Of a DNA stretch of 64,000 nt, positions 44,501 through 58,300 are shown one piece after another. The DNA is from Periplaneta americana (lineage: Eukaryota; Arthropoda; Insecta; Blattodea; Blattidae). Position 1 is the stretch's first letter. Every line of letters begins with the position of its first letter. The DNA is taken from assembly GCF_040183065.1 (NCBI RefSeq), contig NC_091123.1:10224001-10288000 (forward strand), written 5' to 3'. The position numbers were made by a program, and so were the translations under genes. The notes under the pieces are model-generated. The model saw nothing but the letters and a program-made list of their open reading frames with translations, did no database searches and was not told the origin of the DNA.

Positions 44501-47500
44501 TTATGTAAAAATCCTAATTCTGTTGTTAATGGTGACAGTGATGATGAAGTTGCGCTGATGACTGGCTTGTTTTTTGTCGTAAGTTTGGCCTTGTGTCTCT
44601 GATAGCTATGTGTTGTGTATTCATGTCCAGGTGCTGGGAGATCTCGAGGAATTTGAACATGCAGTCAAGTTGGTATTGAGGGATGTCAGCTTTGACAACG
44701 ATGTGATAGTCTCTGTCTTCGAGACCAACATCAGAGTCCTGGGGTAAGACACTGACTTGTCTCTTGTGTATCAAGTTAATGAAGACAGTGCAAGTGAACA
44801 AAGACATTTACAAAGGGCTTTCAAGGAACCCGGAGGTTCATTGCCATCCTCACATAAGCCCGCCATTGGTCCCTATCCTGAGCAAGATTAATCCAGTCCC
44901 TACCATCATATCCCATCTTTCTCAAATCCATTTTAATATTATCCTCCCATCTACGTCCGCCTCCCCAAAGGCCTTTTTTCTTCAGGTTTCCCAACTAACA
45001 CACTATGCATTTCTGGATCGCCCATATGTGCTACATACCCTGCCCATCTCAAATGTCTGGATTTAATATTCCAAATTATGTCAGATGAAGAATATAATGC
45101 CTGCAGTTCTACATTGTGTAACTTCTCCATTCTCCTGTAACCTCATCCTACTTAGCTCCAAATATTTTCCTAAGCACCTTATCCTCGGACACCCTTAGCC
45201 TCTGTTCCTCTCTCAAATTGAGAGTCCAAGTTTCACAACCATACAGAACAATTGGTAATGTAACTATTTTATAAATTCTAACTTTAAGGATTTTTGAGAG
45301 CAGACTGGATGACAAAAGCTTCTCAGCCAAATAATAACAGGCATTTCCCCTATTTATTCTGTGTTTAATTTCCGAGTGTCATTTATGCGTACTAGTAGAT
45401 AAAAAGTCAGTAGTGTTTGTTTATAATACGTGAATACTTACTTACAAATGGATTTTAGAGAACCCGGAGGTTCATTGCCATCCTCACATAAGCCCGCCAT
45501 TGGTCCCTGTCCTGAGCAAGATTAATCCACTCCCTAGCATCACCTCCCTCAAATCCATTTTATTATTGTCCTCCCATCTACGTCTCAGCCTCCCCAAAGG
45601 TCTTTTTTCTTCAGGTCTCCCAACTAACACACTATATGCATGATTCGCTCATATGTGCTACATGCGCTGCCTATCTCAGACGTCTGGATTTAGTGTTCTT
45701 AATTATGTCAGTTGAAGAATACAAAGTGTGTAGTTCTGCATTGTGTAACTTTCTCCATTCTCCTGTAACTTCATCCCTCTTATAATACATGCATGCTCAA
45801 CATAATTGCGGGCATCTGTCTTTTGCTCTGCATGATGCAGTTCAGTCACTGTGCATCACATTTTATCAGATGACATCATGGTTTGTTTCTGTAGATGTAG
45901 ATAGGAGTACATTGAAAAAGCCTAGTATAATACTGTTCTTGTTCGGAAATTTCTTTTGAATTAGGCATCCAGTATAGGAGTTTATGTTGTTACAGTGGAC
46001 TGCTGTCTGGCCACATCTTGGCAGATTACCTCCAGCAGCGAGCGGGCATCATGCGGTGGTACCGTGGGGAGTTGCTGCAGGTGGCACGGGACCTGGGGTA
46101 CCGCCTGTTACCTGCCTTCAACACTACAACTGGAATCCCACATGCTAGGGTCAGCAATCAGTACTTGAGTCTATGAATACGAAAGTGGTTCTCCCCCCTG
46201 ATTGGCTTGTGCCACTTGAATTCTCTATTGTGCTCATAATTTATCCATAGTCATAGTCCTGTAGCTGTAGTCTATCTTTATTGACGTTTCTTTTTATATA
46301 ACAGCACTTCCACCCCACTTGCCACAGGATTTTTTGTCAGAAATCTAATTTAGTCGTATGTTTTCAGATAAACCTGAGGTTTGGGCTGAAAAGCCCTAAG
46401 TTGGAATCATCACGTGAAACATGCACAGCTTGCGCAGGGACCATGATCTTAGAGATGGCAGCACTTTCACGCCTGACGGGTGAACCTATTTTTGAGGTAC
46501 CATATATGTGATATTCTTAGGCCTTAATGCCATTTTACAGAACTTCGTTTTAGTAATATGGAAATTATAATAGCCATAGATTTCAGTGCAATATATAGGG
46601 TTGACTTACTTTTATTAGTTTGAAATTAATCTGTATTGTTGTTTTATTTTTAGTTAGTTATACTTCTAATGGCAGCTTGATCAGTTGCAAATTACATTAT
46701 TTAATATGCGTTTTTAGGCTTTCGCAGTGAATAAATCAATCTTCTTAATGTATCCAGTTGTTTGCTGACAACATAAAGGCCACTATAGTCCACTGTAGTC
46801 TTTTCAGTTCTTGGCTTTCATAAGAAATTAGGGGTATTTTGATCGGTGTTCATTATAGATGCCTGTTGCTAGTAGCCAGAGTAGGGGTGTAGTCAATATA
46901 TGAACCGTTCAGAGCAGAAGTGGTGTAAGTCAAAATTGGGTAATGAGGTTTAAAGTAATCATTCTGTAAAACACAGCACACAGTAGCAATTAATATGTCC
47001 TTCGTGCTATTCACTGACTACTAATAGTTTAAATAAATTTAATATTAATTGCTACTTTGCGCTGTATATTACAGAATGTTTACTTTTAGCCTCATTACCC
47101 ATTTTTGACTTACACCACTTCTGCTCTGAATGGCTCAGATACAGCAGGGCTGTGTCTTCTGCAACCGGTACTGATGATTTTAATTTACTTCTTTTGTGGT
47201 TTATGGATGGACAGTATAGAAGAATGTGTTCCAGATCTTCATCATGATTATTACACCACAGACAAGTAGGAGTATCAGAAAGGTGGAATCAGTGTAGGTA
47301 CAATTGTGTGACAATGTGACCTACTGACATGAGCCTGTTGCATTTAAGCACACTTGAATGACGTCGACCTAGGCCGGGATCGAACCCGCAACCTCGAGCA
47401 CAGAAGACTGCGCTGCCCAGGCCGACTCTGAGATGTAGATGGAAGGATAATATTAGACTGTATTTGAGGGAGTTGGGATATGATGATAGGGACTGGATTA

Positions 47501-49302
47501 ATCTTGCATAGGATAGGGACTGATGGCAGACTTATGTGAGGACGGCAGTGAACCTCCGGGTTCTCTAGAAGCCATTTATAAATAAGTTAAATAGTAATTG
47601 AAATGAATTAATATCTCATTACTTCATTTTTTTATAAATGAAGTGTTAAGAGATTACATAATCGAGATAGGTCTTAACATGGATATTAATCGTAGGACTA
47701 TCTAATCGGAAATTGTTTTAAAATATACGTAATATAGTGTCGAGAAAAGATCACATTATTCTTGAGGAGTTGATGCAGTTCTTTATACTAAATCTTCATA
47801 GCCTATCTATAAGTAGCCATAGAGAAGGTACAGCACAATATTAGGCTTCAGAAAATACCTAGTCAGTAAGACAATCTGTGTGTGATTCTAAACGTAACTT
47901 TATGTTTTGTGAAATTCTTGAAGAGTTTGTTGCATGTCATTGCAGGAGAAAGCGCACCGAGCCATGGACGAGCTGTGGAAGATGCGCCACCGTAGCTCAG
48001 ATCTGATGGGAACTGTTCTGAACATCCACTCGGGTGACTGGGTGCGCAGGGACTCCGGTGTGGGTGCTGGCATCGACTCTTACTATGAGTACTGTCTCAA
48101 GGCATACATTCTGCTGGGGGATGAGCGCTACTTGGGGCGCTTTAACAAGGTGTGAGGAAAGCCTTTGTCATGCATGTGTACTGAACCCATTATTGTGGGG
48201 TGATCAAGAGCCTTGTTTCTTAACATGACTACCGTGGCTAGTGATAAGCTGAGAAAGAAATCAGACAAGTAATAAGTAGAGTAAATTTTGTTTCTTAAAA
48301 TGCTTTGACAAGTTTGATGAATGAGATGGCAGATCAGAATACAGCAGTGCTTTATAAAATAAAAAGGAAATTATTTTGGTGCATTTTCACTTAAAATAAC
48401 TAAAAAATGGAACCCAATTTTTAATTTACAAGAGACATAGAAACTTCTCTTGTGGCAACCTGCCTCTGATACCTTTTAATCACTGAATACAACATTTTGA
48501 TTTATCTGTTCATGGTTACCAGAATGAGACATAACCTCCTGATTCTGAGATCGCCATATGTCTCTCTCTCCAAAAAAGGCTAACTACCCCCTTGAAGTGA
48601 ACAAGGAATTAGTTTCCTTAAAAATCTTAGCAACGCATTTAAATACTAGCTTGCGTGGTTGCCTTGATTGATGGTTGATGTAACTGTGTTGCAGCACTAC
48701 TCAGCCGTGATGAAGTACATCAGCCAGGGCCCCATGCTGCTAGATGTACACATGCACCGTCCACACACCAACTCACGCAACTTCATGGATGCTCTCCTTG
48801 CCTTCTGGCCTGGCCTGCAGGTAACAAGTTAAATAGTTGTGCTGCACGTATAGGCGTACAGCTGGTGGTTATATTACATTGCATCATCATCATCATCACT
48901 TTGAGAGAGGAACAGAGGTTAAGGGTGTTGGAGAATAAGGTGCTTAGGAAAATATTTGGAGCTAAGAGGGATGAAGTTACAGGAGAATGGAGAAAGTTAC
49001 ACAACTTCACATATTGTATTCTTTATGAAACATAATTAGGAACATTAAATCCAGACGTTTGAGATGGGGAGGGCATGTAGCACATATGGATGAATCCAGA
49101 AATGTATAAAGAGTATTAGTTGGGAGACAGGAAGATAAAAGACCTTTGAGGAGGCCGAGACGTAGATGGGAGAATAATATTAAAATGGATTTGAGGGAGA
49201 TAGGATATGATGATAGAGAATGGGTTAATCTTGCTCAGGATTGGCAGGCTTATGTGAGGGTGGCAATGAACCTCCAGTTCTCTCCAAGTCATTTTAAGTA
49301 AA

Positions 49303-49363
<61 letters not shown>

Positions 49364-52300
49364 AGTAATTAGAATGTGTTTATTTTAAATGATGGAAAAA
49401 ACAGTAATGAATTATTGACCATCGTCATGATCTAGTGGTCAGAGTTTCTGGTCACAGTTCATGAGGTCCCGAGTTCGAGTCCTGATGAAAGCACAGGGAT
49501 TTTTACTTAAAGAGAACTGTCCTTGTGTTCGTCCATGATCTGGAGTGTAGGTTAAGTCTAGATTTAAGACTTCTCCTGGTGCTACATAATCATGATCATC
49601 GTATCATAACAAAAAAAAAAAAAAAGAGAGGAAAAAGTGGAAGGGCGTAGTAACTCATTGAGGCATATCAAATATCTGAGTCCATCTGTCTATATGTAAA
49701 CAAGAAATTATAAGCAAAAGAATAAAGAAGTAGTGAAGAAAGGGTACTGATGTGCCTCTAATAGCCTTTCCAATATAGTGCCTTTCTGTGGTCGATCCTG
49801 ATACTACAGACAAAGTTGTCATAGTGATATAACTGTTACACAAATACAAAGGAAATGCTTTAATTCTAGTCTGTCCAGAGACTAAAAAGATGGCAACCCC
49901 ACCACTGGACTTAACTTCTTTTGACTAGCAATTAATCTAAAGGACACAGTTATATTACTCCTAAATTGAGCTTTGCGTGTTATGCATTAAGATTTTTATT
50001 GTGTACTGATATAAACACTCTTAAAATGGCATACGTTGCATGTTTTCGTTATGAAATATGGATTAATATTTTGAGGAAACTCATCTGAAGCTGAACATAT
50101 TTTTGTTTTCCAAAAGAAAGCTATCAAAACATTTATAATTTTAATAGATTATAGATCTCTTGGATATGGAACAACAAGTTTTGATGGAGAAATCGTTGCA
50201 ATAAGTGAAAATCTCAGGAATCTTCTTTGCCACATCAATAAATTTAAGAATGCAGTTATATTGTCAGACTCCAAAGCAGCTATTCTGTCAATAGTCTCTA
50301 AACACACACCTTCATCTCAAACAGCAGAAATAACTAAAATGCTCTCTCAATTAATATCACTCAATAAAAGAATTGTATTCCAATGGATACCATCCCATTG
50401 TGGAATCCTGGGAAACGAGAATGCAGATGCTTTAGCAAAGAAGGGCAGCACTGCTACTTACAGACCTGTTACTAAATCTACATATTACTCTGTGAAAAGA
50501 TTTATTAAATCTACATACTTAGACTTCAACAAACAAAATTTGATAACACAATCCCAAGGGAAAAAATGGAACTGTCTGCATCATAATCCACAGTTGATTC
50601 CCGATTTACCACGAAAATCGTCTGTAGCTGCATTTAGATTGGCAACAGGCCATGATTGTTTGGCCAAACACCTGCATAGAATTGGAATATATCAGTCCCC
50701 TAACTGCCCATTGTGCAACTCAAACCAAGAAATGGATTCGGAACACCTCAAAATCTGTGCTTCTGTGGCTGACCATGATATGTTTGAAAAATATTGGAGT
50801 GCAAGAGGTCAAATGACTTTATTGTCAAATGCCTGGCATTAGAAAACAACAAACAACATAATTTTAATAGAAGACACAAATCAGATCTCCATTTACCCTC
50901 TGTTAGTCTCAGCTGTTATATAAAAGGAGTTTGCTATTCATGTAGTACTGTGTCTAGTGCACTGCCTGATTGTCTTGAAGCTTTGAAGCTTGTGATTTTT
51001 GTATCGAAATCCATCTGAAATAGATTGTGATAAGATGAGACTAGATTTTTCAAGAAAGTTTTGAATTTGACATTTTATAGAATGTACAATTTGAAAGTTG
51101 AATATGTTGATTTAAAATCTCACGGGTTGACAATGTCCCATGTGCAACGATACTCATCAACACTCATGTTTGAAGTGCACAAATTGGGAACTAGTTTCAA
51201 ATTGACAAGGAGGGAATATGCTTCTGAGGTCACTTTCACTGTGTAAGCCTATTAACGTAAGGATAATGTTGTCATAGTATTGCTTATAATAAGACACTGC
51301 ATTAATTAAAGACACAATACTCTCTTCTCTATAAATGCTTCTATTTAATCACTCGAATGTAATTTTCTGCTATGTTGCCAGGTATCTCTTAAGGCAAACA
51401 TAAGTAAACTACAATATAATCTGTCAATATCGTGTTAAAATTGATTACACAAAAGCTCAGCTAATTGAGTAGAAGATGATAGAATAGTGAATGACTTGGA
51501 AATGTAACCACTGCTCGATTATCCTGTGCAGGTGCTGAAGGGTGACATCAAGCCTGCGGTGGAGACACACGAGATGCTGTACCAGGTGATGCAGAGACAC
51601 AACTTCATCCCTGAAGCCTTCACCACAGACTTCCAGGTACACGCGGCACAGAGCCAACTATTCCTCATTGGAAGAAAATGTCAACACCATCTTTGACAAT
51701 CAGTTTCGAACTGACAGTTTGGTACTTACAACTCGTTCGTTGTTTCACTACTGCACTCCAAACTTTGTTATATATTTTTAGTATATAATGAGCAAAAAGC
51801 CCAGAACCTTGTAAAACAGATCTCATACTGATTTGAATTCTTCCTACAGCTTTCTTTCATTCATTCATGCTTGATTGATATTTAGCATGAATGTTGCGTT
51901 AAAAATATGAGTTCCTTATGTAAACTGACCTGTCAGTCTGGCTGACATCTGAGCTAAAAAGACTACCAAAATCCTACAAATAACTGCCTATAAGACCTCA
52001 TATCACTCTTCCAAACTCTATACATGGAACACTGTAAAAAGCATATATAATCAGGAGCTAACAGAACGAACTTCCACCAAGCATTGGTATAGTGAATTCT
52101 CCAGTGTGGCCGATCAGCCTAGAAAGAATGCTGTTGCAGCTTTTTGCCTAACTGTTGGTCATGACTGTTTGGCAAAGCACTTCTATTGGATCGACATCTT
52201 GCCCGAATCCTACTGCACACAGTGTGATCAACTGGAGGAAATGGACAGAAGTCACTTAGTCGTTGCCTGTTGTTATCCAGCATTTCTGAATGGGAGCGAT

Positions 52301-55300
52301 ATTGGGAAGCCAGAAGACAAGTGGGTCAATAAAGATTTTTTTCAATTACCCAGCCATTTGAAAGAAAAAAAAAAAGAGTATTTAAACTGGCAAAATGGTT
52401 CGTCTAAAGCATTTCAGAACAGTTTTGATCAATAAGCATAACTTCAAGAAGCTGTAATCTGAATTTAGTAACAAAGTTAGACACAACCAACAGGACGTCT
52501 TACCATGGAATATAATAATTTTTACTAAAGATACTGAGTCTTCATTTGAAGAGAGTGGGAGAGGAAGAGAGAGAGAATGAGGGAGATTTCACTGATAGGT
52601 ATTGAACTCCTTAATAACCAATTGTGAAAACTGTAAGTTTCCAAAGTCCATTCCTGGCCATGTGGATATATTTTTTCTCACTAATAACACCAGCACTTGG
52701 CTAACCAAACAAATATGTCTTTCTCTCTCTTTTCTTAATGGACACAACTGCACAGATATACTAATAATAACCGAGCTGTAAACTGAGTTTTATAATAAAT
52801 TAAAAGTGACAGACTGGAGGCTATTGCATGTGGAGTATCATTATAAACGTTATTCAGAAATCAGTGATATAACAAAATGCATGAGGGATCTCCCACAAGA
52901 ACCAGTAAATACCCCCTTGTAGAAACTGAAAACATTTTAGTATGGTTTTGGTAAAGGCATCAGTACACCCGAAGTTTACAGTTAACTGAGTGTGGTTAAT
53001 GTTCGTACTAATGCTTTGTGTACAGGTTCACTGGGGCCAACATCCTCTCCGCCCAGAATTCCTTGAGTCGACCTACTTCTTGTACCGAGCCACAACTGAC
53101 CCCTACTATTTGGAAGTGGGGCGTAATGTATTGAGGAGTCTGCAGAAATATGCCCGGGTTCCGTGTGGCTATGCAGCTGTCAAGGATGTTCGTACAGGCA
53201 TGCATGAAGACAGGTAAAAACATTATAGTAGAGTAGCCCCAGAAATGTGAAAATAAAGGAGATAAGCTTATTAATGGAATACTGTGATTCATGTACATTT
53301 ATTCTTTTGAGACTTGTCTAGTAGTAATTTCTACATTTTGTGTCTAATTTTACCTTATAAGCAGTGGCGGCTTCTCAAGGAGGTTGCAGGTTTGTACACC
53401 CCCCAGTAATGTTGCTAATCTCCCGGCTTTGTTACTATTAAAAATATAATTTTATTTTACAATTTTCATTCATGACTATCTGCAGATGGCGTCTTGTTTT
53501 GTACGTCTGCAGGAGCCTCCGAGCCTCTTGGTTTGCAGAGATGTTGAAAACCTATGGAAGGTAGTTTATAGAGATGTTCGACTAGTGTGGGAACACGGGG
53601 GTTGGAGGCGTGGTCTACTGCTTTCCTCATTGAGAATGGTTTGTCGCACTCCCTGGCATGGACACCAATGTCATTGCAGTAGAAACTAAATTCACCGGGA
53701 AGGTATCTGTTTCAACTAGACATTTGTCCGAAGTAATAAGCATGAAAAATATATTCATTCGGCTTGTGCAACGGACAGTCGCATATTTCGCATATTACTT
53801 TCTCAATCTACATGCACACAAACAGCACAATACATACAGGAGCTTGTATTTTGCTTTAAAGTTCTAAGAGTTGTCATTCTGACAATAAGTGCTGGTATCT
53901 CCCGACAGTCTATGAAAGCTGCATTTGAATTTTATGAACGAAAACGTTGCACTTGGTACTTGGTAGCATTCTGATGACGATTCTGTGCTAAAATGTTTTT
54001 CATGAGGGTAAATCGCAATATAGAGAACGTAGAAGCTCCACCTAAAACCCTTTCCACTTTTGGACTTTCTGTATAAATAGGTATGCTTGTCTTTAGTCAT
54101 TTTATTTATTAATTGCATATAAATTAGCTTTATATGTATACGCCCTCAGGTATACACGGTTTTAAACTTGAAAGTACAGTATGTTTTACTCCTCTTCGAT
54201 ATCCATTGTGCACCACCATATTTTCAAACCACAAGCCGCCACTACTTATAAGATAAAACAGGGTAATGAATTACTCCCTAAAGTTGCCTCAACGTCAGAA
54301 ATGGAATTCTTCACTCTTCCAGAGTAATGGTCTTCATCTGGGTCTTAGTTAATTCTGAAAGTCTTAGCTTCCTTTATAGTGCATCTCTCTGTTATTTTAT
54401 TTCCTAGAATCCCAACATGTGAGAAACTTCCTGAAACAATCTCTTGTTTGTTACAGGATGGATTCCTTTGTGCTCGCCGAGACCTTCAAGTATTTGTTCC
54501 TGCTGTTTGCTGATCCTGTGGACCTGGTGCTCGATCTGGACGAGTTCCTCTTCACCACTGAGGCTCACCTCCTCCCACTCTCTCTGGCTCGCAATTCCAA
54601 CTACACAGTCGTCACGGTAAGTACCGATCTTTCAGTTACACATTGAGGAAGTGTTTAGTAGAATGGTGGAAATGTGATACAGAATATGAATAATAATTGT
54701 ACTTGGGGAAACTCTGAAACTTGAAGCCATGATTATGTATTGTATGTGTCTGTTACATCAACACTACAAAAACAGAAGACATGGACTACTTAGCCAAAAC
54801 TTTGTGAAACCTGTCAATGATGTATGTTTGTGTATATACAAGTACAAGGTATAACCATAATTCGCTCACAGAAACAGCACATTATTATTTCTTGTCCAAA
54901 ACTTAGTCGAAAATACTTTTATTACAATTGGGTCTGTGGCTTACTTCTCCGAAAAATTTGATATTTAGTTTTAAGTGGTGTGGCATTGCTGTGCGGTAAA
55001 GTCTCCAGGATATTTAAATTGAAACTCACAACATTATATATTATTTTTATATATATTATTTTAATGTACCGAAGTACATATGATATTTCCATGCAGATAT
55101 TCTGCGTCATCATACGATGTAAGAGTAATGGAATGGAGAAAAATTCTCTCCGGCGCCGGGATTTGAACCCGGGTTTTCAGCTCTACGTGCTGATGCTTTA
55201 TCCACTAAGCCACACCGGATACCACCCCGGTGTCGGACAGAATCATCTCAGATTAAGCTCCAACTCTTGGGTTCCCTCTAGTGGCCGCCCTCTGCACTAC

Positions 55301-58300
55301 GTCATAGATGTCTATGAACGTAGGACTGAAGTCCACACATGTGCTGAGGTGCACTCGTTTTGAGTGACTAGTTGGCCGGGATCCGACGGAATAAGCGCCG
55401 TCTTAAATCACGAAGTGATTTATGTATATCAATTATATTATTTTAATGTACCGAAGTACATATGATATTTCCATGCAGATATTCTGCGTCATCATACGAT
55501 GTAAGAGTAATGGAACGGAGAAAAATTCTCTCCGCCGCCGGGATTTGAACCCAGGTTTTCAGCTCTACGTGCTGATGCTTTATCCACTAAGTCACACCGG
55601 ATACCGCCCCGGCGTCGGACAGAATCGTCTCAGATTAAGCTCCAACTCTTGGGTTCCCTCTAGTGGCCGTCCTCTGCACTACGTCATAGATGTCTATGAA
55701 TGTAGGACCGAAGTCCACACAGTCACTCAAAATGAGTGCACCTCAGCACATGTGTGGACTTTGGTCCTACGTTCATAGACATCTATGACGTAGTGCAGAG
55801 GGCAGCCACTAGAGGGAACCCAAGAGTTGGAGCTTAATCTGAGATGATTCTGACGCCGGGGTGGTATCTGGTGTGGCTTAGTGGATAAAGCATCAGCATG
55901 TAGAGCTGAAAACCCGGGTTCAAATCCCGGCGCCGGAGAGAATTTTTCTCCGTTCCATTACTGTTACATCTCACAACATTAGCTGAACATGGTCTAAGGA
56001 AATGATATGATTTTGAAGAATTGAAGTACTGTGATTTAAAACCAGGGAATCCTTTCATAATTGAACATCATTAACGTGAAACAATGAAACTAACTTCATC
56101 AGCTGTCTATCTCTCTTTTTTTCATTCATTCATTTGTGTTGTTTCTTCTGTAATAAAGTGGAATGTGCACTTCTGTTGAACATTGTCTGTTTATTTTATG
56201 TCAGTTTTCGGAACAGTGAGCAGCTCAGGAGATTGGTCTTTCACTACAGAAAAGCTGTAAAATGAAGGGATGAATTTCTTTAAATATACATAATACCAAT
56301 GAAATGGCTGCAGAGTTCATGTTTTATTAAAACATTTCCGATAAATTCACAGCAAACTTAACAAATCTGGAACAAAAATGTATATTATATAAATATCTTC
56401 ATGCAGTGTAAAATGTAAACAAACTGTAAATAAAACAAGTAAAGAGACAGCAACAATGGAAGTTAAGTGAATACTTCCTGGCCTTTGGTATTATACAAGT
56501 AGAGTCATGCAGTTATGTAGTTGATCAACGTTCATTTTATCATCATATTGGTTGCAAAGAAGACAGCCTAGGCTTGCAAATATTCCAGTCCTATTCGTAG
56601 TGAAGGTGAGACAATCATGTCGTATGTATTGTTACCACAGAAGAACAGCTTTTCTTTAAGCCTCAGGGAATGTCAGGAATGATAATTAGTTTTTTCTTGA
56701 AGTTTTGTCTTTATCCTACTTTCAATTTCATCTTAAACTGTCTGTCATTAGCTGATGTATGAAGAGTGAAATAGATGTATAGGACATATTTATGTACAAT
56801 TTCAATACTTGGTTTTTTCAATATGCTGCTGCCTCATTTTCTGTCACACTATAGTGATAGGGAATCCACTGAATGATCACAGTTCTGTGTTCTTGCTTAT
56901 AGGTAGTGGTTGCTGATTTTACGAGATCACTTTTCTATGTCAGTGCCAAACATATTAACATTCTCTAAACACTTACTTATTGGAATTGCATATACGATGT
57001 CAAGACATATGATTTTACACATATATGCCTAGTAGTCGTAAAAATTGTTATACAAACTCGTGAGTGTTGTGTTGCAGATCTCAGAGCAGCAGGAGTTCCG
57101 AGGGGGCGAAGCTGATCTGGAGTATGCACGTTCCTGTCCGAACACCTTGCATTTGTTCCCTGAATCAGTTCGGAGGCCGCTTCGCAATCTTGTTGATGGT
57201 GTTTGTCCACGAAGACCCACTCGCAGAAAGCTTCATGCTGCAGAGTTTCAGGTACAAAGAATTTCATGTAATTCTGCATTTAAAGTATTTTATATAGAAT
57301 TGGTCAGCACTCAGAACACCCACATTTGCATGGAGTACCACTCCTCTCAGAAAGTTGGAGTGTGGTGTGCCATTTCTAAGAACTGAATTGTGAGCCTTTT
57401 CTTTGATACAGCTGTTACTTCAGCTATGTACGCAGACATCAACCATTAATTCGTAGTGATGCTGGAAGAAGGGAAAGTTATTGTTAATTGCAACAAGATG
57501 ACGCAACATGCCATATGTTACTTGACACAATGGGGGTGGTCTTTAATGTGACCTCAGGGACTTCTGGAACATTGTGTCTGTGTCATCAATGTCAATTCAA
57601 GCACTTGTGGATTAGTGTACAATACAGCAAGCACTTCATGTAACACACATGATAAGTATTTCCACTCCAAGCAGAAAATGTTGTTGTTAACTAATAACAA
57701 CTAATGTTGAGTTCTTGGCAACAAAGCTATTAACTATCTTGCTCTCCAATATTTCTCACACATAGTGGGTTTAGAGGAAAGGAGCAGAAAATGTAGTAAA
57801 GTACAAAATAGCAGTGACATAAAACAAAGAATGTACAACAGATTCATTTCTGAATGTAATGTTTTATCAAGTGAACATGGAGGTGATGCAAGTGTATGAT
57901 ATTTAAGAAAGAGTATTGTATTGTATTGTATTTATTAACATTCCATGGTATTCATACATGCTTACAGCTAGAATATGGAACAAGTCAAAAAACGTAATAC
58001 TATTATAAAGTCTTAATTTATAGTTACAGTCTAGATGAAATATATACAGAAGAGATTTACAATATAGTCTACTAGTACAACACATAGTTTTAGTATCAAT
58101 TTCATGAAGTGTTATTGAATGTCATGAATTCACCTACAGAATAGAAGGCATGAGAAATTAGGTACTTCTTTAATTTGGCCCTAAATAATTTTATGTTTTG
58201 AGTTTCATTTTTTATATCGATAGGGAGGCTATTAAAAATTTTTACTGCCATGTAACGCACTCCTTTTTGATAGCACGATAGACTTGCCGATGGAGTATGA

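Noticed and set aside
43509-44558. Long Ser/Leu/Pro frames (349 and 298 codons) on the plus strand and an Arg/Glu/Gly frame (202 codons) on the minus strand
   Set aside because: They are translations of a CT-only tandem tract, which lacks stop codons by composition. There is no domain or splice context, and the tract lies in an EDEM3 intron.
50261-50842. 193-codon RNase H frame as a host RNase H gene
   Set aside because: The motif order, CPLC tail and repeat 3' end match Jockey/I-type LINEs, with other copies in the window.
5396-55930. tRNA-like A and B boxes as functional tRNA genes
   Set aside because: The stems do not pair into a cloverleaf, the heads run into SINE bodies, and several are flanked by target duplications.
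56977-57279. Minus-strand 100-codon frame
   Set aside because: It is the antisense shadow of EDEM3 exon 13.
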